A DNA stretch of 64,000 nucleotides from Coriolopsis trogii (lineage: Eukaryota > Basidiomycota > Agaricomycetes > Polyporales > Polyporaceae), in the NCBI GenBank assembly GCA_020543525.1, contig JAHYIO010000033.1, positions 2,604,001-2,668,000 of the forward strand, read 5' to 3'. The translations under genes and the position numbers were made by a program. This document shows, one piece after another, positions 34,841-46,040 of this stretch. Under the pieces are notes generated by a model. That model had not been told where the DNA came from. It saw nothing but the letters and a program-made list of their open reading frames with translations, and made no database searches. Each line of letters starts with the position of its first letter. Position 1 is the first letter of the stretch.

Positions 34841-36271
34841 ATGGTCCTGACTCGCAAGCAAGCTACTATCCAGGCCGCGCTTAAACTGCTGCAGCGACGG
34901 TGAGTATATCCATTTTACTGCATTTTCTGCATGACTCAAGGATGCATGGATATACTGCTGCAGGATTACTCGCTCCTCCGGCACCTCGGGATTGAAGGCG
35001 CCGAGGATCAGCCCTCTACGAAAGGCGAAAACACAGAGTCGGAGACCCAATCCCGTTCCATCCTCTCTCCGAGCTCATCAAGATAGTGAGGTTCACCAAC
35101 AGCGGGAGCAGCGCCCTGCACGTCTGCGCCAGGTAACTCCCCCCGAACAAGACGAAAAATGGTATGTCCATCGTATCCCCTCGTCTCCGCCACAGTCCTG
35201 ACTCCACTCACTTAGCGATACCGAACACTTTGTGTTCACCACTATCGCTCAAGTACGACGTTATCAACGTTTCTGCGCCAACGAGAACGTCTGGGTGTTC
35301 AACGAAACACGCGCAGTCTGCAATCGCTGCTTGCTCAGCGTGCAGCTCTGCACCAAAGGCGATAGTTCGTACGATCCAACCAAGTGGGACGCACACTCTA
35401 GTCCCAAACGGTGTCTCAGATGGTCGCCTGGCGAGCTTGCCAAGAGGCGACGCAAGAACATCAGCGATAGCCTTAGATATCCAAACGGCATCATTGTGAG
35501 AATCTCCATCACTTCTGCGATATTGTTATGTTTTGACGTCAACTTTCTCTGCTATAGCCGCCACGCATTCGGCGGTGCCGTTTGGCTGAAGATGCCATGG
35601 ATGAAGAGATGTTGATCTATCATCCAGTCAACGATCCACACTCCGACGAATATCTCGCCCTCGACGGTCAACCGAATACCCAAACAACCCCCCCGCCACT
35701 CCCCGAGATCAACGAAGGCGCTCAGCAGTATCCAGAACAGGAAGATAACAACGTCGTAGAGGACGAGATGGCCGTCGATCATATGCTCCATGTCTCACAC
35801 GACTACGAGCACGAGGGCGACTCTCCAGGAGTAACTCCAGCCCCCGACATCAACGTGGTCGATGACGAGGCGCAAAGCCATTGTCAAGAGCAGCCCGTGG
35901 CTGATACGTCCCTCGTCGATGCTCCTGATCCCTTGGTCCTTCTCGCCACAACAGCCGCCATGACATCGCGCAGCCCAACGCCAATACCCCCAGATGCAAA
36001 GAAGGCACCAGCTGCGCCGCCCTCCCCGAGCACCAGTGCAGATGTCAACTGCGTTTATGACTTCAATCCCGGGACCCACGGCGATGTAACGGCGAGTCGC
36101 GATGGGCCCTCGGTCCGAGTCAGCGCAGAGACTGCACAGTTGTTGCCTGGAGCTGGCGCAGGCCCAACCGTAGGCCGTTTCAGGCCCTGTAGCTGGCAGC
36201 TACCAGGGGCACCTTATCGAACGGCGAGGCTCTATCCCAATTTTGCCCGCTCGACTAGGAGTCGCCGATGA
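34841..36271 (+). CDS. Array member E: divergent Cys2-His-Cys module
   Basis: Four exons (introns 34900-34963, 35162-35215, 35496-35557) give 416 residues. A basic N-terminus (MVLTRKQATIQAALKLLQRR) precedes the phase-2 intron inside the Cys codon of DEKC, conserved with C and D. The module begins QVRRYQRFCANENVWVF; the core at 35319-35414 (CNRC, VQL, SSYDPTKW, DAH, KRC) has two extra residues before Tyr and two extra between His and the last Cys, so it is four residues longer than in the other copies. The long tail is acidic and Pro-rich (EEMLIYHPVNDPHSDEYLAL, NNVVEDEMAVDHMLHVSHDY) with a basic end (ARSTRSRR). Function unknown. Confidence 0.75.
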
Positions 36272-36825
36272 TGCCAAGTTGGGCGGCTCTAGTGCATGAA
36301 ATACAGTGCGCGTATCTGTTCGAGTAGCTTAGTCTCGGTTCCCCATCGCTCTATTTGTATCCTGTCCTCGCGTTGTGTTCAATTTGTTCCGCTTGCGCTA
36401 TGTTCGTTGTTGTGAAGCTCTCGATATGTTGTCCTTACACTAAAGTACCTTGTACTAATGATTGTATTACATTTGCTGCTGTTCTCCATCCTACCCTTAG
36501 GGGTGCAGATTCGCTTGAGATGTAATATATACTGCATTGCACACACGCACTTCAGGAATCGCAGTTGGAGTTGAGGCTGTGTTATGTGCAGACTTGAAGC
36601 TGGATACGGGGGACGGCATGAAATCAAGCCTTGTGCGGGCCAACTTGCCAGTGCACACCTCCGAACTCAGTCCGATCATCATACTATGCCAATCCTTAAT
36701 CGTTCATCACATCAGTATCCCACAAATATCATCAACAAGCCTACTCTACGAAAACTTTGACATTCCCAGAACCAGTCCAAGCTGTGATACCATCGAAAGA
36801 CCTCGACGAGCAAGGCTCGAGACAT
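36272..36825. other. Convergent 3' spacer
   Basis: Between the 3' ends of array member E and the ferric reductase. No gene seen. Confidence 0.5.
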
Positions 36826-39454
36826 CTACCAGCTGCAAGAAGGCGGTCAACACTCACCCAGGAAGGAGCATGGCACATAGACAACACACCTATATGATTC
36901 CTGGTGCAAGTACACCTCCGAGCAGGCAGACTTGCCGGCCACGATGGCCATCTGGCAGCTCGACACCGCAAGCCCGACGTCGTAGTTGAACGATTCCGGA
37001 CCACAAGCTGCAAGGTTGCGCACCAGAGAGAACCGCACATCAGCAAGCTCGTCCAGCAGCGTCCGTTGTGAAGAGCATCAGAAGAAGGGAGGATACGTAC
37101 TTGCGATCGCCACAGTGCCTCCCTCGGCGCAGAAGCCTGCGATGATGGCAGAAAGGTCGGGGCGGCCCGCGTACTTCGCGACGCTCTTCTCGGTCGTCGC
37201 GCTTTTCCCGTCCTCGACGGACTCGGAATCCTTGTCCGTCTCAGAGCCGGAGACGGCAGGCACCCTGTCCGTGACGTGGTATGAGACCGCGATAGACAGT
37301 CCCTCGGGCGCGGCGTCCACGGCCTTGCGAAGCACCTGGTCGAACCACGAGAGCGCGCCTGTACAGAATCGCACCCACGCGTTAAGCACGACGCAGCAAG
37401 AGGTAAGAGTGAAGAGAGGCGCACCATCGGTCCGCACCGCCCAGACGAGGTGGATCTCCCGACACACCACCATGTCCGCGTTCCCGGCGTTCCAAGCACG
37501 CACGATATCGAGCAAGGCCGGAACGACGAAAGTCGCGCCTAGCGCACACCCGAGTGAGTCATCGACATACCAGACACATTATGGTACGTCAGATCGGGAA
37601 CGTACCTGAGCCACCAGCGAGGAGGAGCACCCTATCGTAAACCTTGAAGTCCCCTCCAAAGCCTCCATACGGCCCGTCCAAAAGCACGCGCGACGTCTTC
37701 AAGCTCCCAGCCTTCGCGACCGCGTCCAACCGCGCCGTGATCCCGCCGCGAACCCGGGCGTACACCTCGATCACGCTCCCCCGTCCATCTTTCTCGGGCA
37801 GCGTCGCGACGGTGAACGGGTGCGACGTGGCCGCATGGACGCCAAGGTCGAGGAAGCGCACAAAGTAGTGCTGGCCGAGGCGCCATCTGAGCTTCGCGGG
37901 GATCGTGAGCTTGACCATGTTCTCGGGGAGGGCTTCGAGGGTCGTGCTCAGCCTTATGCCGTTGTAGAACGTGCGGAAGAAACGGGTGAACCAGGCGACC
38001 CCGTATAATGCGGCGGTAGCCCAGATGTAGTCCCTGGGAATGGCTCAACAACTGGAATCTGGAGATGGGATGGGGAGGTACGTACCAGGAGGTTAGGCGA
38101 AAGTTCAAGTGGATGAACAATGCGGGGACGAAGATGCCACTAGCACTGCAGGATGGGGACAAGTCAGGGTGTGGTTCACGAACGGAGGATGGCAACGTGG
38201 CGAGGCATACATAAAGTGCAGTCTGCGAGAAGTTCTGTCAGTGGAAAATGGGATGATCTAACTGAAAATGTAAAGCGTACTTTTTGAAAGTTTCGTAATA
38301 CCGGTTCCTAGTGATCGCACAACTTGAGTTTCTCTCCAAAGCCCATTGACTCGGCAGACATACCTGATGGGGCCCCATGACATGAAGACAAGCCAAGTCT
38401 GTTCAATGGATGGTCAGCGTGCCCATACCCCATACGTCCGACATGTATCACCTGAGGAACCACCGCAGCGACGCCCGTCCAGTACCACGAGGTAGTCGTC
38501 CACTCCTCGACCATTTCGCCCCTCTGAATGTTCCGCACAATGAAGGGGAACATATGGATGAGGGTGACGATATCTGAAACATCTCAAGCATCAGTATGTC
38601 GTCCTTATACGGAGCGTCTTCAGGACTGACACATAATCCAGGCCGTCCAGCGATGGTAGACCTGCAGCTTCTCGTGCGAGACACCGGTGACCATCCCGAT
38701 GAAGTTGACCTTAGTTGCGAACATCCTATATGTAACGTCACGATCAGGTAACAGGACCCATCATCGCTTCAGTTTCGACACTCACAAGAGGAAGGGCAAA
38801 ATCGCGGTCGCAATCCAGCCAGATCTAGTTGCGATCGGCGGACTATGTCCCATCGCAGGGTTCGGCCACACGTACGGGCGAACGGCGAACGTCAAGACTG
38901 CGAAAGCGTCTCACATTAACTGTACATGTACAATTGGGCCAAAGACTCACCAGTGAAGAAAGTAATGAGAGCGGCCACCATCGCCACAGCACCGAGCGGG
39001 GGAGAATAGTAAGACACGACAGGTACGTAGACCTGTCTGGCACTCAAACTCCTGGAGATAGCGACGAGCTTGTTGTAAATCGTGAACTTGTTCGGAACTC
39101 GACCAATCCTCCATCGATATGTTAGATTTAGGGTTTTCCACGAGTCACGTGGAAAGCAGGGAGTACCTAGTGTTGCTCTTAAACTGAAAAACCAAGTTCC
39201 CGAGAGCAAAAACAAAGATCGCGGCGCAAAAGAAATACACAGTAGTCTGTGCATAGTCCCAATCCGCTGAATAAAACTGTTTATTGCATGAATCGTAAGT
39301 CAAGAGCTAAGATTCACCAGATAAGAGAACGTACGCTGTGCCAGCGCGACTGGATCAGAGCAATTTGCTCCGGAGTCATCGCCGTGTAGTTGTATCCCGA
39401 TGGGATCCTCGGCGAGTGCCATAGCACCGGGTGCTTGAGCCAAATCAGTGTCAT
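36826..39454 (-). CDS. Ferric reductase (FRE family, flavocytochrome)
   Basis: About a dozen exons on the minus strand. The model runs from MTLIWLKHPVLWHSP to a C-terminal HQESYSW before TAG at 36826-36828. The N-terminal part reads FYSADWDYAQTTVYFFCAAI; the membrane domain has HEKLQVYHRWTAWIM, DIVTLIHMFPFIV, WTTTSWYWTGVAAVVPQ, FMSWGPIRNRYYETFKKLHF and ALFIHLNFRLTSW, giving the paired His residues that ligate two hemes. The cytosolic part has HPFT (flavin site), GPYGGFGGDF and LLLAGGSGATFVVPALLDIV (NADPH domain), and the closing CGPESFNYDVGLAV. It reduces Fe(III) or Cu(II) at the plasma membrane ahead of uptake. Fifteen acidic residues cluster in an insert (SETDKDSESVEDGK). An ATG at 39577 is in frame but its added sequence is unlike a coding N-terminus. 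Confidence 0.9.
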
Positions 39455-41314
39455 GCCAAAGTTGAAGACGAGATTGGTGCAACTTGGTAGAAGGGGCGAG
39501 GAGCGACGCAGTCGAGCAGGACATCGGAGGTCTCTGCCCAGGAGGGACAAAGGCAACGGCGTGACCAGGTGTGACATGACTGAAAGTCACGTCACGTCAC
39601 TCCGAGTCTACTGGGGTCATTGTCGGAGGTTTTGCTTGTCAATCTCGGCCTAGGTTAGTGCTCATGGCATCATCACAGGCTTGGTAGTCAAGCGTGAAAC
39701 TCTCTGAATGACAGAACAACGACCGAGTTCGCCCCGAGTCCACCGACGACAGCAAACCTTTGAAGGCAGCGCAGCAGCAGAATATGTAGTCTCTTCATCA
39801 GGGGAGATACTATGGGCACAAAAGCACGTTCCCATTCCTACGAGCATGGCCCATAGTCCCGTAGACCTCGGACAGGGGAACATCGCCGTGGTCGCGAGAT
39901 CGTCGACCGATGATAGCCATATTCTCGCAGAGCTTCCGTTGCTCATCCTCGGATACTAGCTGCCCACGTCAAGGGTACATGGAGCGAGCGCTACTCATGG
40001 CCGTCCAGCAAGGCGACACGCGAATGCACAATATCATATGCGACAACGAGCGCGAAGCACATCTGAGTATCGCGACAGCGCTCTCGCTACGCAGTAGCGA
40101 CACTCAGCAATGCCTTTTTTCGTAGGTACGGCAGCGAGCCTTCGTGGCAAATACCAATGTTTCCGTACAAGCGTCGACATCAATATGTGCTGACACCTGA
40201 GCCAATCAGCCGCTCATGTCCTCGCGCCCGAGATTGGGACTCCAGGTGCGACGAGAGAGACATGCGAGCTCACGGGAAGTGGAGCAACAAAGAATGTACT
40301 CATAAACTTACCTGACCGATCTCTTTTGAGGACGGGGGCGAAATGTGCACTTGTGTGCGCTTGCACGCAAGGATGTCGTCTCTAGCGGGTGCTAGTCTGG
40401 CAGCGGAGGATGGGCGTCGATTCTGAGACTGTCGACAAAAATTATCACCATGTATTGGCCAGGTAGATCAGGTGTGTCTGTGAGAAGAAGCTGGCGACAT
40501 TGGATGACTTTGGGAGCTCCAGACTATGATGGGCAGAAATAGCGCGGTAGAGACGCATCGGAGCACAGCGACGGCACTGAGCGGACGCAGTAGCTGTACT
40601 CGGGTGCTGGAGACAAGCAAGACCATTCTGGATGCTGGATGAAGACAAGAGAGACGGGGCAGGGGTTGGTGGCAACGAGATGGAGGACGATAGAGGGAGG
40701 ATGGCCGTTGGATGTTACGGTTCAGGCCGACTCACCGAGACGCCCATGAGGCATTTCTGCTGGGCGCCTGGGACCACCTCGGACGGGCGACCCAATCCGT
40801 CTGTTCTGACTTGCCACCGATGCCCAATCTGTACCTCCTCCCAGTATGGGTGTCGGCAAACGTTCCAGTGACAGAAACGTTCATGCCTCAATTTCTGGCT
40901 CAATGCAATATGTCGGAACTTCCCTTATTCCATTCGGAGGCATACCGATGGAAATCATTTTCAAAACCCTCCGGAGGGAGGTTAGAGGCCAAAAAGTCCC
41001 ATCCGGATAGCCTGAGAAGGGCACTTAGATGCGAAAAATATCCATCTGGATGCCTTATTCATCTGGATGCGTTTCGGTAAGTTCCGACATCACCAAGTAT
41101 CGCCATTTGGGCGCGGTTCAAGAACAAAACGAAGTGTGTGCTCGGGTCGTTCTAGCCAAGAGAGCATAGAGGTAAGTGTGTTAATATGTCCCTAAGTAGG
41201 TGACTTGACATACCCCTAAGTCGGTGAATCGGTTATGCGAAATTTTAGCAGTACGAACCAGTTAGTGTAGCATTCCAGTTCTCGCCTCGCGACCACTGAC
41301 ACGACACCGTGACC
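39455..41314. other. Long spacer with a MITE-like element
   Basis: 5' region of the ferric reductase on the left and of the dioxygenase on the right, with a 181-bp inverted-terminal-repeat element at 40910-41090. No gene supported. Confidence 0.5.
40910..41090. mobile_element. MITE-like element with 12-bp inverted ends
   Basis: The left end ATGTCGGAACTT (40910-40921) is matched by its exact inverse AAGTTCCGACAT (41079-41090), 181 bp end to end. The interior contains repeated ATCYGGAT words. There is no open reading frame and no clear target duplication, so the transposon family is not assigned. Confidence 0.5.
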
Positions 41315-42816
41315 ATGTCCAAATCCACTCCAACTCCTGACCAGTTCCCTCACCTCGAACAGCTCCGGGCTACACTCTCTGAGCAGCTGCCGTTCTGTAG
41401 TAGATCACTCCAACTGCCATCAGAATGCTTCGCACTCTACTACGGCAGGGGCAAGAACGCGATGTGAGTTGGCACGCTATGACTCTTAGCCTCTATCAAA
41501 TTCACATATGCGGCACGATAGGCACGTTGATCTGTCTGCGTCATCCACGAACGATGCGGATGCCTTGGACGAGCTCGAGAAGGCGTGCGATGCTGCAACG
41601 TTCGGGCGGCAGCAGGAGACGGTACTCGACGAGTCCTACCGCAAAGCAGGGAAGATGGATATCGATAAATTCGTCCTCCCGCTCAACGTCGAGAAGGAGA
41701 GGCTCGTGGACATCGTCCGGGTGGGTCTGCTGACGGGCAAGAATGAGAAGCAAGATATCAAAGCGGAGCTCTACAAGCTCAATGTGTATGGTACGTCTTT
41801 CGTCCGCCGGATATTGTCCACGCCTTACCCAATGGCCCCTTCCCCCAGGCAAAGGCGCATTCTTCAAAGCCCACAAGGACACGCCGCGTGGAACTGACAT
41901 GTTCGGCTCGCTCGTACTCGTCTTCCCCACCCCTCACGAGGGCGATGAGCTTTTCCTCCGCCACGAGGGCAAGGAGTGGACGTTCGACGCCGCCCAGATC
42001 CTCTCCGGGACAGAACGCACCGTCGCCTACATCGCCTTCTTCAGTGACGTTGAGCACGAAGTCCTCCCTGTCAAGAGCGGCCACCGCGTCACGCTCACCT
42101 ACAATCTCCACTGGTCCTCCCCGCCGCCCGTCGCGTTGCCCGCCACGCTTACCGTGCTCTACCCCAAGCACGCCAACACGCCCGAGATGGAGCAGGCGCT
42201 GTCTACCTTCCTCGCCGACCCGACGATCCTGCCCCAAGGCGGCACGCTCGGCTTCAGCCTCCGCCATGCGTACCCGTTCCCCAGAAGGTGGAATTGGACG
42301 ATGCCAAACCCGCTCGACTGCCTCGCACAGTGGCTGAAAGGCAGCGACGCCGCTCTCTTCCACGCGTGCGAGGCGCTCGGGCTCGAGCCGTGCCTGCGCC
42401 TGGTCAACGAGGAGACTGGGCGCGGGGAGCTGGTGATGATGGACAGCGTGGTGGACCTCGAGTGCACCGACGACGCCTACTCGGAGGCGTGCGTGCTGTG
42501 CAGCGAATACGGCGGGGTGCTCATCAACAGCAAGCGGTTTGACGGTAGCCTCGTGCGCGAGAGAGACAGATATGACGCGAAAGTGTATGAGAGGTTCGCG
42601 AGCGTCGACGTCTATTGGGTCAAGAGAGAGAAAGCGCTCGATGTCATCGGCACAGAGTATGCGGCGTATGGGAATGAGCCGACGGTAGCGTACTTGTACA
42701 TGTACGTCTCGCTCTTCGTAGACGTTGGCCCTCGAGGAGACCGGACGAACATCGAAGCAGTAGATGGGGTGAGTAATATATACTATGGACTTGAAGAAGG
42801 GGACTCCGAGGATTAG
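41315..42816 (+). CDS. 2-oxoglutarate/Fe(II)-dependent dioxygenase-like protein
   Basis: Three exons (introns 41464-41521 and 41791-41848); the last is a long open exon. The double-stranded beta-helix core is clear: GAFFKAHKDTPRGTDMFGSL carries the His-x-Asp metal pair, FPTPHEGDELFLRHEG follows, then YIAFFSDVEHEVLPVKSGHR with the distal His (EHEV) and the Arg (HRVTLTYNL) that binds 2-oxoglutarate. This is the prolyl-4-hydroxylase-type 2OG-Fe(II) superfamily. In mushrooms such proteins of 400-500 residues are common and uncharacterised; the substrate is unknown. The 3' end is uncertain: the frame continues to TAG at 42814-42816, but a GTGAGT at about 42769 could splice to a slightly different tail. 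Confidence 0.8.
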
Positions 42817-43261
42817 CACATGTGCTTCACAAGTCGCAGTAATGGTTGATATCTATGTGTCGCAAGAATTTGGAAGTATTAGAGTATTAGGACTACAACC
42901 TTCAATCAGCATGCAATCGCACAAGCTGAGCTTGCAAGCCCAGCACCCGGCCAAGACCGACCCATGGGAGGGAGTGAGAAGGCCACTCGTCTCGCGACCC
43001 ATTTTCCCGTATTGATTGCATTAAGACCAACTGTACTCAACATATCTGTTCTTAATGCAAGGTGGAAGGCATCTCATCGCCACGCAGAAAACAACACTCA
43101 GAGCCCGGTGGGTCGAGGGAGAGTATCATCCCGGTCGTCGGGCGGAGTCTTCACGACGCCTGTCCTGAGCATTTTCGAAACGACAGGCCTCTCCGCCTCA
43201 TTGCCTCTGTTTGGTCCCGCTTCATGAGCCATAACGCACATAGGGCCTGAATGGGGAACAC
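42817..43261. other. Convergent 3' spacer
   Basis: Between the dioxygenase and sirtuin 3' ends. No feature seen. Confidence 0.5.
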
Positions 43262-44675
43262 TCACAAGACCTGCTTCACAACCTCCTTCATCACGGCACC
43301 TGCTGGAATTTGAATCGTCTCGACGCCAGAGAGCACGTCCGCGCGCGAGGGCCCGAGGTTAAGCAACATGACCGGTTTGCGGCGTTCCAGTGCGTGCTTC
43401 ACGAGTCTACGCAATGGTTGATGAGCCCAGGAGGAACATAGGGTATCGGGAACATAAAATGCACCTGAATGCGGAGAAGGTGGCAAGCGTAGTGCCAACT
43501 ACAAACAACTTTGCATGGGCGTCCACAGTGTCAAACCTAATTGGAGACAAGCATGAGTATGACACCGATGGGAACCAAACAGAAACTCACGATCGTCTCC
43601 TCACTTCGTATGCAATCGACTCTCCAAAGAAGATGACCTCCGGCTTGATCATCGTTTCGTGTCGACTCTCCTTGAGACAGCTCGGGCATTCAGGCACTAT
43701 GAACTCGTCATATTTCGTGCCTTCTGGCAGGACGACCTATGGGCGCAATATGAGCCATACTTCGGGAGATTTGTAGCATACATCTCACATCACCATCCGG
43801 ATTTGTTCGTGGCCGTGCCCCTGAGTGCTCGAGCTCCCTCAAGTATGCATTCCATCCGGGATTGGCTTCTCCAATCATGTTCTGGAATTCTTGTCGATCT
43901 ATTACGTGACCATGGGGGCATTGTACTCTCTGCGGGGCGGTAGTCGTGTGAGCTCACGCGGCCATATCATGATAGTCTGCACGTACATGCAGTGTTCCAT
44001 GCAGTTCTAGTATGCTTGACTTCATTCGCGGTTCGTCCCAAATATGTTGGATGGCTTTGTGGTGGAGGCCGTCCACATTTTGGGTGATTATGTCCGGTGT
44101 GACGCCAGAATACTGTAGTGCTGCAAGAGCGTAATGGGTGGGATTGGGTCTTGCATCTCGGACGGGAGGGTAGCCAAGGAAAGAACGCAGCCTGAACTGG
44201 GTTCAGAGGCCTTGGCTGGTTGGCAAGCAATGGCATATACTCACCAATATCGTTGTCTGTAGGGGAGGTCAGCCACTGGAGGGTGTGGTTGGTCAATAAT
44301 GACTCACCTGAAGCTCACTCCCTTCGGTGTGGGTGACATTAACTCATGGTACTGGAACGGCATCAGCAACGCTCCATGCCATAGGCACTGAGGCTAAACA
44401 TACAAATATTGGTCTTTCCGGATGCCAATAAGTACAGTAGGCGTTTCGAGGGCACAGCGTACGCACTTGTAATTTGGGTTCAGATATGTGCCCCTCTTGC
44501 CCCTGTACGCCCGGATGCCCGAGTCGACGCTGACCCCAGCACCTGTGATGACCGCGACATCTCCTCCCGACAGAAAGGCTGCAATGCGCTCGATGGCGAA
44601 GGCGGGGGAGACCTGTCGTGTGTGCGAGGCAGTCCGGAGCACGGCGTCCGGGATGGTAGGAACAGAGACACGCAT
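43262..44675 (-). CDS. Sirtuin, SIRT4-like class II
   Basis: About eight exons on the minus strand. The Rossmann NAD site reads GGDVAVITGAGVSVDSGIRA followed by YRGKRGTYLNPNYK. Then come YHELMSPTPKGVSF, LRSFLGYPPVRDARPNPTHY, ITQNVDGLHHKA (the catalytic QNVDGLH), ILELHGTL, KPEVIFFGES, VVGTTLATFSAFRLVKHALE and MLLNLGPSRADVLSGVETI, ending KEVVKQVL. All NAD-binding and catalytic residues are present. The zinc module is unusual: a CPHGH turn where a CxxC is normal, then CPSC. The class II assignment rests on GAGVSVDSGIRAYRG and the overall layout. Such enzymes deacylate mitochondrial or metabolic proteins; the location here is not evident. It is divergent from PEX7 with only 88 bp between starts. 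Confidence 0.9.
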
Positions 44676-44763
44676 GTGATACAGCGCCCGCCCTCCTGCC
44701 CCGCACTCCCTTTTCTCCTCCCCGCCGCCGCCGTCCCAGTCCTCGCCCACGACGCCCACGACG
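44676..44763. promoter_or_regulatory. 88-bp bidirectional promoter, sirtuin/PEX7
   Basis: The only DNA between the two start codons. It is GC-rich and contains no TATA box. Confidence 0.55.
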
Positions 44764-46040
44764 ATGAACAGGCCACCGCCATCCAATCTACACACGCCTG
44801 GCTTTGCCCACTACTCTCTCGCCTGGTCGCCGTTTCACAGCAACAGGCTCGCCCTCGCGTCCTCAGCCAACTATGGCCTTGTCGGGAACGGCAGGCTGCA
44901 CTTGGTCTCCCTCGGACCAGGGCCCGGCGGTCTCCCCGCGCTCGGGATAGACAAGTTGTGAGTGAGCCCTCGCCCCCGGTTGGTTCTCTCTCGAGCGATC
45001 TAGTTATGAGACGCAGGATGGCCTCTACGACGTCGCCTGGTCCGAGATCCACGAGAATCAGTTGGCGACTGCGTCCGGAGACGGCTCAATCAAGCTCTGG
45101 GACATCATGGTCAAGGTATGTCCCCAAGTCTGCATGGTCGGTCGTCCTCCAGGTTCCAAGTACCGCAAGCGCATGTAGGACCTGCCAATACGTGCCTGGC
45201 AAGAGCACACCCGCGAAGTCTTCTCCGTCGACTGGTCCAACATCAACAAGGACCAGTTCATCTCTTCTTCATGGGACGGCACAGTCAAATTGGTGCGCAT
45301 ATGCCATCCCCCATGCCTGTGCTCAACCCGCTGACCTACCACTCACAGTGGACACCTGACCGTCCGCGATCGCTCACAACCCTGCAAGCGCACCCATCCT
45401 GTGTCTACCAAGCCCTCTTCTCCCCACACCAGCCCGACATTATCGCGACATGCTCCACAGACGGAACGATGCGGATATTCGACCTCCGCTCCCCCGCATA
45501 CATGCCCTCCGCGCCAGGCAACAACAGCTTCACCGCGCCCCTCTCGGCCGCCGCGCTGACCGTGCCCGCGTCGGGCGGAGAGGTCCTCACGCTCGACTGG
45601 AACAAGTACCGGCCCTTCCTCATCGCGACAGCCGGGGTCGACAAGGCGATCAAAGTCTGGGATTGCCGCATGGTCAAGCTGGGCCCGGACGCGGCGCAGA
45701 ACCCAGCGGTGGGCGGGGTGTGCGAGACGCATCTGGCTGGACACGAGTACGCGGTGCGCAAGGTGCAGTGGAGTCCGCATCGCCCGGATGTGCTGGCGAG
45801 CGCGAGTTACGACATGACGTGCAGGGTGTAAGTGGTCGCTCACCCGTCTACGGTATGACGGAACGTGTGGCTGATGCGGACCGCAGGTGGTCGACGACGC
45901 CGGCACCAGGAGGGTCACACTTGATGTATATCCATGACCCGCACACGGAGTTCGTCGTCGGATGTGGCTGGTCTTTGTACGAAGAGGGTGTATTGGCAAG
46001 TTGTAGTTGGGACTGCAGATTAAATGTATTCAGGGTATGA
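44764..46040 (+). CDS. PEX7: Peroxin 7, PTS2 receptor (WD40)
   Basis: About six exons. The N-terminus is HTPGFAHYSLAWSPF with LALASSANYGLVGNGRLHLV, characteristic of PEX7. WD repeats follow: DGLYDVAWSEIHENQLATAS with GDGSIKLWD; EHTREVFSVDWSNINKDQFI with SSSWDGTVKLW; VYQALFSPHQPDIIATCSTD with GTMRIFD; a repeat with VLTLDWNKYRPFLIATAGVD; GHEYAVRKVQWSPHRPDVLA; and FVVGCGWSLYEEGVLASCSW, ending DCRLNVFRV. The protein binds the N-terminal PTS2 signal of matrix enzymes (such as thiolase) in the cytosol and delivers them to peroxisomes with a PEX20-type co-receptor. An insertion of about 20 residues (APGNNSFTAPLSAAALTVP) interrupts one repeat. Intact. Confidence 0.93.

Noticed and set aside
41779..42819. 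346-codon open frame on the - strand opposite the dioxygenase gene
   Set aside because: Shadow of the dioxygenase exon; its sequence is rich in Arg, Val and Glu without any recognisable motif.
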